Origin: Blautia parvula
Lineage (GTDB): Bacteria; Bacillota; Clostridia; Lachnospirales; Lachnospiraceae
DNA length: 64,000 bases
NCBI RefSeq assembly: GCF_020215665.1
Contig: NZ_CP084061.1
Location: 2,884,001 to 2,948,000 of the forward strand
Direction of reading: 5' to 3'
Part shown: piece after piece, positions 47,466-56,517 of the stretch
How positions within the stretch are numbered: the stretch's first letter is position 1
How the letters are laid out: each line of letters starts with the position of its first letter
Position numbers and translations under genes: made by a program
Notes under the pieces: model-generated
What the model was told of the DNA's origin: nothing
The model's database searches: none
The model's input: only the letters and a program-made list of their open reading frames with translations

Positions 47466-49454
47466 TTAATTCTCTGATATCTCTTCCAGATTTTTTCTCA
47501 GCTCTATCATCTTGTCACGCAGCTCTGCTGCCATCTCGAAATTCAGATCCGCTGCTGCTGCCCGCATCTGTTTCTCCACGTCCTTTATCAGCTTCTGCAG
47601 TTCCTTTTTGTTCATGGATTCCGGGTCCTTTATCAGTTTCTTCTCCGTCTCGGCTACACTCTTGGAGATACTGATAAGGTCACGGACTGCTTTTTTGATG
47701 GTCTGCGGTGTGATGCCGTGGGCCTCGTTGTACTCCTGCTGCAGCTTACGGCGGCGCATGGTCTCGTCAATGGCAAGACGCATGGAGTCTGTTATGGTAT
47801 CCCCGTACATGATAACACGTCCGTCTGAGTTACGGGCCGCACGGCCGATGGTCTGGATCAGGGATGTCTCGGAACGCAGGAATCCCTCTTTATCTGCGTC
47901 CAAAATGGCCACAAGGGTGATCTCCGGAATATCAAGCCCTTCACGGAGCAGGTTGATTCCCACCAGCACATCAAAGACATTCAAACGCATATCACGGATG
48001 ATCTCCGTGCGTTCCAGGGTATCAATATCAGAGTGCAGGTATTTGACACGGATGCCCAGCTCTTTCATATAATCCGTCAAATCCTCAGCCATCCGTTTTG
48101 TCAGCGTGGTTATGAGTATCTTATTGCCTTTTTCCACTTCTTTATTGACCTCTCCCACAAGGTCATCAATCTGTCCTTCCACAGGCCGCACCTCCACCAT
48201 GGGGTCCAGAAGCCCTGTGGGACGGATGATCTGCTCAGCACGAAGCAGTTCATGGTTTGCTTCGTAATCTCCCGGGGTGGCGGATACGAACATGATCTGG
48301 TCTATTTTGCTCTCAAATTCCTCAAAGTTCAGAGGACGGTTGTCAAGGGCTGACGGCAGACGGAATCCGTAGTCCACCAGCGTGCTCTTTCTGGAGCGGT
48401 CACCTGCGTACATACCACGTATCTGGGGGATGGTCTTATGGGATTCATCTACAATGATCAGATAGTCATCCCCGAAATAATCCATCAGTGTATATGGCGC
48501 CTCCCCGGGTTCCAGCCCGGAAAGATGACGGGAATAGTTCTCGATTCCGGAACAGAATCCTGTCTCCTTGAGCATCTCAATGTCAAAGTTAGTCCGCTCT
48601 GAAATCCTCTGGGCTTCCAGCAGCTTATCCTCACTGCGGAAGTATTCCACACGCTCCTTCAGCTCCTCCTCGATGCCAACAGCCGCCTTCCGTATCTGCT
48701 CAATGGGCACTACATAGTGGGAGGCCGGGAAAATAGCAATGTGATTGAGCTGAGATTTTATTTCACCGGTCAGGGTGTCAATCTGGGTGATCCGGTCAAT
48801 CTCATCCCCGAAAAACTCCACCCGCACTGCCATATCTGTATAATCCGCCGGAAAGATTTCAAGAACATCCCCGCGCACACGAAACGTACCGCGGTGAAAA
48901 TCCATGTCATTCCTGTCATACTGGATATCGATCAGCTCTCTCACCACATCGTCACGGTCTTTCTCCATACCCGGTCGGAGGGAGATGATCATGTTCTGGT
49001 AATCCTTCGGGCTTCCGATACCGTAGATACAGGATACACTGGAGATGATGATGACATCCTTCCGCTCACTCAGGGAGGAGGTGGCGGAGAGACGGAGTTT
49101 GTCTATCTCGTCATTGATGGATGAGTCTTTGGCGATATAGGTGTCGGATGAGGGGACATAGGCTTCGGGTTGGTAGTAGTCGTAGTAGGACACAAAGTAT
49201 TCTACTGCGTTCTCAGGGAAGAACTCTTTAAACTCACCGTAGAGCTGGGCGGCAAGGGTTTTATTGTGGGCAATGATAAGGGTCGGCTTCTGGATCTGCT
49301 GGATGACATTGGCCATGGTAAAAGTCTTTCCAGACCCCGTAACCCCTAGTAAAGTCTGGCATTGGTTGCCTTCTTTGAAGCCTTTCACGAGGGCTTCGAT
49401 TGCCTGCGGCTGGTCGCCGGTGGGCTGGTATTCTGAGTGTAATTTGAACTCCAT
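47466..49454 (-). CDS. uvrB: UvrABC system protein B
   Basis: 662 residues, full length. Walker A GVTGSGKT and the DNA-pinching beta-hairpin region ([16 protein letters not shown]) are followed by helicase motifs ([18 protein letters not shown]) and a C-terminal UVR coiled coil ([14 protein letters not shown]). It verifies DNA damage in nucleotide excision repair with UvrA and UvrC. RBS CGGAGG precedes the ATG. uvrA is not directly downstream in this window. Confidence 0.97.
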   Translation of the reverse strand: MEFKLHSEYQPTGDQPQAIEALVKGFKEGNQCQTLLGVTGSGKTFTMANVIQQIQKPTLIIAHNKTLAAQLYGEFKEFFPENAVEYFVSYYDYYQPEAYVPSSDTYIAKDSSINDEIDKLRLSATSSLSERKDVIIISSVSCIYGIGSPKDYQNMIISLRPGMEKDRDDVVRELIDIQYDRNDMDFHRGTFRVRGDVLEIFPADYTDMAVRVEFFGDEIDRITQIDTLTGEIKSQLNHIAIFPASHYVVPIEQIRKAAVGIEEELKERVEYFRSEDKLLEAQRISERTNFDIEMLKETGFCSGIENYSRHLSGLEPGEAPYTLMDYFGDDYLIIVDESHKTIPQIRGMYAGDRSRKSTLVDYGFRLPSALDNRPLNFEEFESKIDQIMFVSATPGDYEANHELLRAEQIIRPTGLLDPMVEVRPVEGQIDDLVGEVNKEVEKGNKILITTLTKRMAEDLTDYMKELGIRVKYLHSDIDTLERTEIIRDMRLNVFDVLVGINLLREGLDIPEITLVAILDADKEGFLRSETSLIQTIGRAARNSDGRVIMYGDTITDSMRLAIDETMRRRKLQQEYNEAHGITPQTIKKAVRDLISISKSVAETEKKLIKDPESMNKKELQKLIKDVEKQMRAAAADLNFEMAAELRDKMIELRKNLEEISEN

Positions 49455-49473
49455 AATGTATGTTTACCTCCGT

Positions 49474-49579
49474 GGTGACCCAACAAAAAGTTCGCCTATA
49501 GACCAAAAATTCGTAAAACAGAGTATTCAGTACCGTGGTCTATAGGCGAACTTTTTCCATTTTACGAATAAAGGTCACC
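49474..49579. repeat. 106-bp nested palindrome with pseudoknot potential
   Basis: The outer arms are GGTGACC (49474-49480) and GGTCACC (49573-49579). Inside is a perfect 20-bp inverted repeat (49485-49504 with 49537-49556; core TTCGCCTATAGACC) around a 32-base loop. The loop contains ATTCGTAAAA (49509-49518), complementary to TTTTACGAAT just outside the stem (49560-49569). CCAAAAC/GTTTTGG (49578-49593) and CACCAG/CTGGTG (49606-49624) hairpins follow. It lies immediately upstream of the uvrB ribosome binding site. Confidence 0.85.
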
Positions 49580-49646
49580 AAAACCTGTTTTGGGATACGT
49601 CGTAACACCAGATAATACCTGGTGGAAATAGTATTCTTTAAAGTCA

Positions 49647-49919
49647 CTAAAAATTATAACATAGGCATATAAAAATGTATAGGTAAAAGCGGAACATTTG
49701 TTCTTTTTCTTTCTTTTCCCGGCTGAAAATGATGATTTTGGGCTTCGTCCTCTTATAAGATTTTGTTCCTGTAACAGGATTTATTTTAATATATCCGGAG
49801 ATAACAGCCTCTTTTATAGCCAGATTCAGTATTTCCTGCCCGTTCTCTCCTGCCGATGGACTGGCTTTCGCAATACAGGCAAGCAGACTGTCCAAATATT
49901 CTACATTCGTATATTTCAC
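49647..49919 (-). pseudogene. Tyrosine recombinase (integrase) N-terminal remnant
   Basis: 90 codons. Residues about 1-70 read like the core-binding (SAM-like) domain of phage or conjugative-element integrases: YLDSLLACIAKASPS, EILNLAIKEAVISGYIKI, then NPVTGTKSYKRTKPKI, where catalytic domains normally follow. After FSREKKEKEQ the reading becomes unrelated hydrophobic sequence and stops. The catalytic Arg-His-Arg-Tyr domain is missing. It may still be transcribed but cannot recombine DNA. Recognition is from pattern memory. Confidence 0.6.
49692..49703. promoter_or_regulatory. LexA/DinR-type SOS box
   Basis: GAACATTTGTTC is a perfect GAAC-N4-GTTC dyad matching the Gram-positive LexA operator. 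It lies about 240 bases upstream of uvrB, a known SOS gene, with the palindromic element in between. Confidence 0.55.
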
Positions 49920-49987
49920 TTTTACTTCTTAATAAACAAGCAGGATTTAATAGGAAGCAGACCAGATAATTTTTAAAACTTTACAAA

Positions 49988-50016
49988 TATAAAAACCGGC
50001 ATCTGCCGGCTTTTAT
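49988..50016 (-). terminator. Terminator of the sugar ABC operon
   Basis: CCGGCA (49996-50001) / TGCCGG (50004-50009), extended by flanking A/T pairs; TTTTTATATTT follows on the minus strand. Confidence 0.85.
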
Positions 50017-50058
50017 ATGTAACTTATTCTATTTTTTCGCATGCACGCTCTGCCTATG

Positions 50059-51021
50059 TCAATTTTCTGCTGCTGCTCTTTTTATATTCCGCATTTCATT
50101 TTTTTCTATGGCCACTCTTGTAATGATCAAAGCCAATATTAAAATAACACCTCTTATCAATTGATTTACATTTGACGTTCCACCTAATAATGTCAATCCG
50201 TTATCAAGCATGAAATAGGTCATAACACCAATGATCAATTTATAAATACGTGTACCAGAGCCTCCCTGTACCGGAATACTCGCCAAGAACATGCAGAGCA
50301 TTACTTTCATCTCCACTCCTGCGCCCATTGTATTAGATGCCCCTCCAAGACGAACTACAACAAATATTCCTGCAATACCCGCAAGCAGGCCTGAAAGTGT
50401 ATAAGCCACAATCTTTACAAGACTCACCGATGTCCCGGTAAATTCCATAGCAAGTTCATTTTCACCGATTGCACGTGTATATTCTCCAAAAGGCGTAAAC
50501 CGGAAAATATATCCGAATATGATCAATACAACAAGGGCAATCAGCAATTTTATACCCAGGTTATCTAGCTTAAGCATCTGCTCATTGCAGATAAACACCT
50601 GAGACTGCAGCCACCAGTTTAATACAGCTCTGATTGCCAGCAGCATTGCCAGTGTACACATAAAGGAGGGAACTTTAAACTTTGATATAACAATACCATT
50701 TAGCAGACCTACTGCTGCCCCTACCAATATGGCTGCCGGAAACATGGCCCAGAAGCCAATGTTCAGAGCTGCATAAGCCCCCGCTGTTCCTGCCAGACCG
50801 ATAATAGAACCACAGGTGATATCCGTTCCTCCCATAGCCACTGCAAAAATCATCCCCACTCCTGCCAAAAGATAAGGTACAGCCTGATTTATAATGTTCA
50901 GAATATTATTTACGGCAAATACCTGACCGCCTGTTAAAATGACAGCTGCTAATGTAATGACGAAAAAAATAATCAGGGGCATGACTGCGCCTATGTCAAT
51001 ATTCTTTTTACTCTTCTTCAT
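50059..51021 (-). CDS. Sugar ABC transporter permease (RbsC-like), second of two
   Basis: 320 residues, about eight to ten membrane segments of the BPD_transp_2 family. MGGTDITCGSIIGLAGTAGAY and VVVRLGGASNTMGAGVEMKVML are family hallmarks. It overlaps the ATPase gene by one base. With the other permease (52.5-53.5 kb) it should form a heterodimeric channel, unlike classic ribose systems with one RbsC. Confidence 0.9.
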   Translation of the reverse strand: MKKSKKNIDIGAVMPLIIFFVITLAAVILTGGQVFAVNNILNIINQAVPYLLAGVGMIFAVAMGGTDITCGSIIGLAGTAGAYAALNIGFWAMFPAAILVGAAVGLLNGIVISKFKVPSFMCTLAMLLAIRAVLNWWLQSQVFICNEQMLKLDNLGIKLLIALVVLIIFGYIFRFTPFGEYTRAIGENELAMEFTGTSVSLVKIVAYTLSGLLAGIAGIFVVVRLGGASNTMGAGVEMKVMLCMFLASIPVQGGSGTRIYKLIIGVMTYFMLDNGLTLLGGTSNVNQLIRGVILILALIITRVAIEKNEMRNIKRAAAEN

Positions 51022-52535
51022 CAGATCATCGCCTCCACTATTTTCTCTTCAGCAAATCCCTCATCCCTGCTCAGCATCCCAGAAACTTTTCCATCTTTCA
51101 TAATGAGCACTCTGTCAGACATTCCCATCACCTCCGGAAGTTCATCGGATATCAAAAGGATTGCTCGTTTTCTTTCCTTCGCCTCTTTTTCCAGCAAATT
51201 ATAGATATATGCCTTTACCCCGATATCCACTCCTCGTGTGGGACAATCCAGAATAATAAAATCCAAATCCTGGATCAGCCATCTGCTGAGATTCACCTTT
51301 TGCTTGTTTCCCCCTGACATGCTGTTTACCGGAGCATCTACACTGACACACTTTATTTCAAATCTTTTTTTTGCATCATCTGCCAGTTTTTTTAATTTTC
51401 GGGGGCTTACAAACCAGCAGGAGGATGCCATTTTGGACAGCGATGGAATCTGGATATTTGTAGAGATTTTAGCCTGCAGCATAAGCCCTTCTGAATCCCT
51501 GTCTTTTGAGAGATATGCCCCATGGTTCCCTGTAATGTCTTTTGTCCGCTTTACCGCCTTGACACCATCCTTTGAATAGATCAGAATCTCCCCGCTCCGG
51601 ATATGTTCTTTGCCGTAAATAGCGCGTCCCAAATCATGAATACCGCCATCTGACAATCCGCAGACTCCAAGAATTTCTCCTCTGAACAGATCAAAACTGA
51701 TACTCTGCAGCTTGTCTGTCGTTAGTTCCTTTACACTGAGCACCAATTCTCCGCTATTGGAAGCTTTTTTGTCTTCCCTGTAATAGTGGGCACTCACCTC
51801 CCGTCCAATCATGACCCGTTTTAATTCATCCAGATTAAATTCCTTCTTTTCCACAGTCATAACTGCACTTCCGTCGCGCAATACCGTAATACTGTCACAA
51901 AGTTCCAAGGTCTCTTCCAAGTCATGAGAAATCATAATGATCGAATGCCCATTCTTAACAAAGTCTGACATGATCTTATATAATTTCTGACGGTTATCAT
52001 GTGACAATGCCTGTGTGATTTCATCCAATACCAAAATATCAGGCTCTATAGATAACGCTTTTACCAGTTCCACCAATTTTCTCTGTTCTATAGACAAATC
52101 CTGAGTCAATACTTTTAAAGGAATGTTCTCAAACCCGTATTTTTCCAAAATATCTGATGCGGCCTTTTCCATGGTTCTCACATTTAAAATTCCATATTTC
52201 GTAAACTGTTTTGTGTGTCCCATAAACATATTGACTGATACAGGAAGGGTTCCCAGAACTCCCAGTTCCTGTACTACCATTGCCACTTTGCAATTATTGG
52301 CATCAATCGGACTTTTAGGCGCATACTCTTTCCCGTTCAGAAACATGCGGCCGCTTGTAGGAATCTGAATCCCACAGATCTGAGAAGTCAGAGTGGATTT
52401 TCCAGACCCATTCTCTCCTATCAATCCCCTGATTTCTCCCCGCTTAAGCTGAAAATCCACATCAGCATTGGCATGGGTAACGCCATACCACTTATTTAAT
52501 TTATCAATCTGTAATATCACTTTATCTGCCATCAT
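51021..52535 (-). CDS. Sugar ABC transporter ATP-binding protein (RbsA/MglA-like)
   Basis: 504 residues with two ABC cassettes. Cassette 1 has Walker A IGENGSGKSTL, signature LSIEQRKLVELVKAL and Walker B ILVLDEITQAL. Cassette 2 has the degenerate Walker A CGLSDGGIHDLG usual for this family, signature MSGGNKQKVNLSRWL and FIILDCPTRGVD. It powers import by the two flanking permeases. Its start overlaps the upstream permease stop (ATGA), with AAAGGAG 7 bases upstream. Confidence 0.92.
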   Translation of the reverse strand: MMADKVILQIDKLNKWYGVTHANADVDFQLKRGEIRGLIGENGSGKSTLTSQICGIQIPTSGRMFLNGKEYAPKSPIDANNCKVAMVVQELGVLGTLPVSVNMFMGHTKQFTKYGILNVRTMEKAASDILEKYGFENIPLKVLTQDLSIEQRKLVELVKALSIEPDILVLDEITQALSHDNRQKLYKIMSDFVKNGHSIIMISHDLEETLELCDSITVLRDGSAVMTVEKKEFNLDELKRVMIGREVSAHYYREDKKASNSGELVLSVKELTTDKLQSISFDLFRGEILGVCGLSDGGIHDLGRAIYGKEHIRSGEILIYSKDGVKAVKRTKDITGNHGAYLSKDRDSEGLMLQAKISTNIQIPSLSKMASSCWFVSPRKLKKLADDAKKRFEIKCVSVDAPVNSMSGGNKQKVNLSRWLIQDLDFIILDCPTRGVDIGVKAYIYNLLEKEAKERKRAILLISDELPEVMGMSDRVLIMKDGKVSGMLSRDEGFAEEKIVEAMI

Positions 52536-53503
52536 TTCGATACTCCTTTATAATTGAGTTTTGAAATGACACCACAAAGGATAACGATCACACCAAGCAG
52601 GATATCCTGCCCTGTTCCGGAAGGTACACCGAGCAGTGTCAAACAGTTAAACAATCCGGCGATCAGCAGTGAACCAAACAATACCCCTGCCGGAACACCG
52701 ATAATGGACTCAAAGGATGTGGCAAGCAAAAACACTGCCAGGGATTTAAATATCTGAGACACTGAGTTCATTCCCGTGACTGCTGTCAAATGGCCGTTAA
52801 AGCTGATATAACACATTGCGGCCACTCCGATGAACAGACCGCCGATCAACGTACCAATCAGCAGCGACTTATCTTTTTTGACCCCCATTGCGCCGGCTAC
52901 TCCCGCATTACATCCCAGTGCACGTATATTCATTCCAATTGATGTATAATTATATAGAAAATAACATACTGCAAATCCGGCCAGCCAGACAATGATCATT
53001 CCCGGAATACGACCAAACCCTCTTGATGCTCCCATCTCCAGTACAGCCGTTCCCTGAGTTTTTGACATCCATTCAGAATACATTCCCATTACTGCCTCAT
53101 ACACCAGCGTCATTCCAAGGCCTGCGATCCATGAAGGGATTCTTGCTTTCAAACCAATGGTTACTGTCAATAATTCACAGCAGGCGGCACAGATGAGACA
53201 GCCTGCGATCAATCCTGCATAACCCAGGCCAAGTTCAGCGCTTAAGTATGCCCCCACATTCCCTGCTAAAATAACAGTAGCTCCAATTGACAGATCCACA
53301 ATTCCCCCTGTCATGATAAACACCATTCCAAAACCGACTAATCCCGGAAATACTGCATGTGAAACTGTTGAAATGATATTTGTCGTGGAAAAGAATCGGT
53401 TCCCTGTCAGCACATTAGCAAGGACAAACAGCAGCGCATAACATACATAAAACACAGCCATCTTAAACCAGCGTTTGTTCTTTATTGAAGATTTCTCTGC
53501 CAT
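52532..53503 (-). CDS. Sugar ABC transporter permease (RbsC-like), first of two
   Basis: 323 residues, BPD_transp_2 family. FIMTGGIVDLSIGATVILAGNVGAYL is the hallmark, and YISFNGHLTAVTGMNSVSQ follows. It starts 15 bases after the binding-protein gene. The cluster order is binding protein, permease, ATPase, permease. Confidence 0.9.
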   Translation of the reverse strand: MAEKSSIKNKRWFKMAVFYVCYALLFVLANVLTGNRFFSTTNIISTVSHAVFPGLVGFGMVFIMTGGIVDLSIGATVILAGNVGAYLSAELGLGYAGLIAGCLICAACCELLTVTIGLKARIPSWIAGLGMTLVYEAVMGMYSEWMSKTQGTAVLEMGASRGFGRIPGMIIVWLAGFAVCYFLYNYTSIGMNIRALGCNAGVAGAMGVKKDKSLLIGTLIGGLFIGVAAMCYISFNGHLTAVTGMNSVSQIFKSLAVFLLATSFESIIGVPAGVLFGSLLIAGLFNCLTLLGVPSGTGQDILLGVIVILCGVISKLNYKGVSK

Positions 53504-53518
53504 AACATTCCCCTTCGC

Positions 53519-54760
53519 TTATTCTAATCCGGCTGCTTTCATCTCATCGGCCGAAATAGTGCCTTCCTGATACTTTGCGTTCAGTCTGTCTTCCAGAGAA
53601 TAAGCGGTTACTATGTTGTCCTCAAAATCCTTTAATGACATACCAAGCATTGCCTGACATTCCTTGTCTGAATAGATACAATCCCCTGCGATATATGTAT
53701 TAAACAGATCCATCTCCTCTACCGGAATACTAAAGGCAGGTACCATATCAACATAAGGCGCTGTACCATCTTCATTCAGCATAGGTGTACCATTTAATTT
53801 ATTACACATCAGCGCTGAAGCATAAGAACCACACACTAAAAAATCGCCAATCAGGAATTGTACATAATCCTCATCCTTCATAGAAGAAAGAATCTTCTCA
53901 TCAAAATCTGCTGTAATGATCTTCATATTCTTATCATTATATTTCTTAAGAGTTTCCAGTGCCGCAGAGCCAAATGTTGAAGCGCCTGTTGCCATAATGA
54001 AATCCGCATCCGTATGTGCAAGATACATATCTTCCGCCTGCGTCACCGCCTGGTTTGAATCATCTGTATGCTGTGTTCCCAGTATCTTTCCACCTGCCTT
54101 TTCAAAGGTATCAGTAAATCCCTCTATACGGGGAGTACCTGACGCATCTCCCACACCGGAAGCGAGGATAAAGCAGGTTTCATATCCCTGTTCAATGGCA
54201 AATTCTGCCATCTGTACACCGTAAGAATAGTTGTCCGGTGTGGTGGCACCGCAGTAGGTCTTATAGGTAGCTAATTTATCTGTGATTGCCTGATCTGTAG
54301 GAACTTTGTCTGCCAGAACAAACGGAACTCCTGCCTTTTCACAAAGCTCTGCAACCGACAGATACAGGGAATCATTTGGAATCCATAATACAAGTCCATC
54401 ACAGCCAGACGCGATCATATTTTCAACATCAGTCACCAACTGATCCAGGGATCCGTTATCGCATACTCCCATTGCTTCATAGCCACAGGCTTCGATCACG
54501 TGTGACGTATTATTAGCCAGTGTATCAAGTGCATAATCACCAGCCGCAAAATAGTTGTACCCAATCTTTCCTTTTGAAGCTTCAGATTTTCCCTCCTCTG
54601 AAGCTCCGTCGGCTTCGCTCGCCGCTTTTGTTTCTTTTTTTGCTGTTGTTTCTGTTCCCGATTTGGAAGCCTCCGCCGGAGATGCTCCGCAACCTGCCAG
54701 ACTCAGAAAAATTACAGATGCTACAGTTGCCGCAATTGCCTTTTTTAATCCTTTTTTCAT
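53519..54760 (-). CDS. Sugar ABC transporter substrate-binding lipoprotein (RbsB-like)
   Basis: 413 residues. The signal peptide has lipobox LSLAGC (Cys24), then a Ser/Thr/Lys/Glu linker (about 25-65). A periplasmic-binding-protein type 1 fold follows (VENMIASGCDGLVLWIPNDSLY, AGVPFVLADKVPTDQ, DFIMATGASTFG). It is larger than ribose-binding proteins by the linker and a C-terminal extension. It should bind a monosaccharide-like or glycoside ligand outside the cell. It is the first gene of the ABC operon, with a promoter and a dyad operator upstream. Confidence 0.9.
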   Translation of the reverse strand: MKKGLKKAIAATVASVIFLSLAGCGASPAEASKSGTETTAKKETKAASEADGASEEGKSEASKGKIGYNYFAAGDYALDTLANNTSHVIEACGYEAMGVCDNGSLDQLVTDVENMIASGCDGLVLWIPNDSLYLSVAELCEKAGVPFVLADKVPTDQAITDKLATYKTYCGATTPDNYSYGVQMAEFAIEQGYETCFILASGVGDASGTPRIEGFTDTFEKAGGKILGTQHTDDSNQAVTQAEDMYLAHTDADFIMATGASTFGSAALETLKKYNDKNMKIITADFDEKILSSMKDEDYVQFLIGDFLVCGSYASALMCNKLNGTPMLNEDGTAPYVDMVPAFSIPVEEMDLFNTYIAGDCIYSDKECQAMLGMSLKDFEDNIVTAYSLEDRLNAKYQEGTISADEMKAAGLE

Positions 54761-54783
54761 ACCGTTTTCTCCTTTTACTCTGT

Positions 54784-54801
54784 TAACTTGTGATCAAGTT
54801 A
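54784..54801 (-). promoter_or_regulatory. Palindromic operator of the sugar ABC operon
   Basis: TAACTTG-TGAT-CAAGTTA is a perfect 7-bp-arm dyad between the -10 box and the ribosome binding site of the binding-protein gene. It is a repressor position. Its regulator is not obvious; the RpiR protein at 58 kb is one candidate. Confidence 0.6.
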
Positions 54802-54814
54802 CTTTATGACACAA

Positions 54815-54843
54815 AGTTTATCGAAAAACAGTATGTTTTTCAA
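54815..54843 (-). promoter_or_regulatory. Promoter of the sugar ABC operon
   Basis: -35 TTGAAA (54838-54843), 17 bases, -10 TAAACT (54815-54820). Confidence 0.6.
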
Positions 54844-54873
54844 CGCACAAAACTTTTCATTTAGTGGAGAATA

Positions 54874-56451
54874 TTATGATTTCTTGTTGCTGCATTTGCG
54901 GTAGCTTCCAGGTGAAACTCCTACATATTGCTTGAACACTCTGCTAAAATATTTCTCATCTGCATATCCGATCAGCGGAGCTATTTCATTTACTTTTAAA
55001 TCTGTCTCTTCCAGAATTTCCTTTGCTCTCTCCACACGATAATAATTCATATATTGGACCAGGGTCTTCTGTGTTTTTTTCTTATAAAGGTCGCAGAGAT
55101 AATTAGGTGTCAGATTAACTGCCTTTGCAATATCCTCCAGCGTGATTTCCTCTGAATAATGCTGATTGATATATTTTTGTGCCAGATATATACGTTCATC
55201 GGGACGCTGCATCAGAATCTTTATTTTACTAAGATACCGGCATGCAAAAAGATAAATCCAATCCAGCAGATCATTTAAGGTCCCATAAGAATCCTTTAAT
55301 TCATAATACTCTTTGGATATCTCAGCCCATGTTTCTATGGAAATCAGATTTGACTTGTACATACGCCTTTCAAACTGTATATAAAACTCCTCCGCCATAG
55401 CATATGCAAAATCCACTGCTCCCTCTCCATACATCTGTATATTTTCCACCTTGTGTACATACCATATTCCGAACATTTCCATATCACAAACATCCAGAAT
55501 ATTGTTCAGTCTGCTCTTTTCCTCTACCGTATAATTATCATTCCAATGATCACTCTTATGATTCAAATCACTCCATCGAATGATCCGGTCTGTCCCAACC
55601 AAAATGCGGTTTCTGCAAATGTACAATGCTTCTTCTATATACTCGTCCAAACGGTAAATAGATGTACAGGTATGCGGAACTGTGATGGTATATTTCATTT
55701 CGGGATGTACTTCAATGACTGCTTCACATATTTTCTGTTCCATATCAAGAAATTCCTGAAAATCATATACATTATTTAGCACGACTAAAAAGTATTTTCG
55801 AAACTGATACACAGCAAACTCTCCGGCTGGTATACTGGAACTGAAAATATCCAGGATAATATGAAAAAGAACCGCGCTTGTCTCTTTTTCCTCACGCCCG
55901 TCCTTGCCATCTAATACTACCAGGCCAATATTAAACCTCCCCTCGCTCATATTCATTTCATACTCATCATTAATCTCCCATAAAAGCTTTGTCCTGAAAT
56001 ACGCATTGTTGCTGCTGATATTTTTAAGAAACTGCTGTTTTAGCTTATTAAGTCTCATTTCTGTAAACACTCTGAATTTCTGCTCTGCAAAGCTTTCCAT
56101 ACTTTCTCTTCTCAATATATTCAACAGCTTACTATCTTCAACCGGTCTGTAGATATATTCATACATCATATGATCCATTCTTCCATTATCTCTGAAAATC
56201 CCCGCATAGTCAGAGATAACAATGGTAATTATATTTTGTCTTATATTGAGTTCTTCCGCCAGTCTGTAAATTTCCCTGGCTCTTTCATCTATGATCACGA
56301 CCTCCACAGATGCAGCGTCCAAAGACTCTATGGCCTTAATGACTGAATCTGTTTCATCAATAACTGCATATTCAAGCCTTTCTGAAGCAATCATTGTCTT
56401 TAGCTGTAGTATAAGCTGTGCGTCGGGCGATACGATCAACAGATTTTTCAC
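54874..56451 (-). CDS. AraC-type response regulator with a degenerate receiver
   Basis: 525 residues. The N-terminal receiver-like domain (about 1-118) keeps D55 (VVIIDERA) and S80, but the acidic pocket is SPD instead of an Asp pair and the conserved Lys is Arg102 (YRPVED). A central domain of about 290 residues and a C-terminal AraC double HTH (about 423-520, ITLEDIAKAVNLTPNYL) follow. It starts at GTG with AGGAGGG 6 bases upstream. It lies next to the sugar ABC operon but has no sensor kinase beside it, so it may respond to a ligand through the middle domain (inference). Confidence 0.87.
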   Translation of the reverse strand: MKNLLIVSPDAQLILQLKTMIASERLEYAVIDETDSVIKAIESLDAASVEVVIIDERAREIYRLAEELNIRQNIITIVISDYAGIFRDNGRMDHMMYEYIYRPVEDSKLLNILRRESMESFAEQKFRVFTEMRLNKLKQQFLKNISSNNAYFRTKLLWEINDEYEMNMSEGRFNIGLVVLDGKDGREEKETSAVLFHIILDIFSSSIPAGEFAVYQFRKYFLVVLNNVYDFQEFLDMEQKICEAVIEVHPEMKYTITVPHTCTSIYRLDEYIEEALYICRNRILVGTDRIIRWSDLNHKSDHWNDNYTVEEKSRLNNILDVCDMEMFGIWYVHKVENIQMYGEGAVDFAYAMAEEFYIQFERRMYKSNLISIETWAEISKEYYELKDSYGTLNDLLDWIYLFACRYLSKIKILMQRPDERIYLAQKYINQHYSEEITLEDIAKAVNLTPNYLCDLYKKKTQKTLVQYMNYYRVERAKEILEETDLKVNEIAPLIGYADEKYFSRVFKQYVGVSPGSYRKCSNKKS

Positions 56452-56478
56452 GTTAATCCCTCCTGAGTATATGCAGCG

Positions 56479-56504
56479 AAAGCCAGCGCAAATACGCTGG
56501 CTTT
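56479..56504 (-). terminator. Hairpin between symporter and response-regulator genes
   Basis: Perfect 10-bp stem AAAGCCAGCG (56479-56488) / CGCTGGCTTT (56495-56504) with a CAAATA loop. Only a short TTT follows on the minus strand, so termination may be partial. Confidence 0.6.
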
Positions 56505-56517
56505 ACACACTTTGTCT

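Noticed and set aside
49261-49506. Minus-strand frame over the uvrB start
   Set aside because: It is a shifted-frame shadow of uvrB running into the palindromic element.
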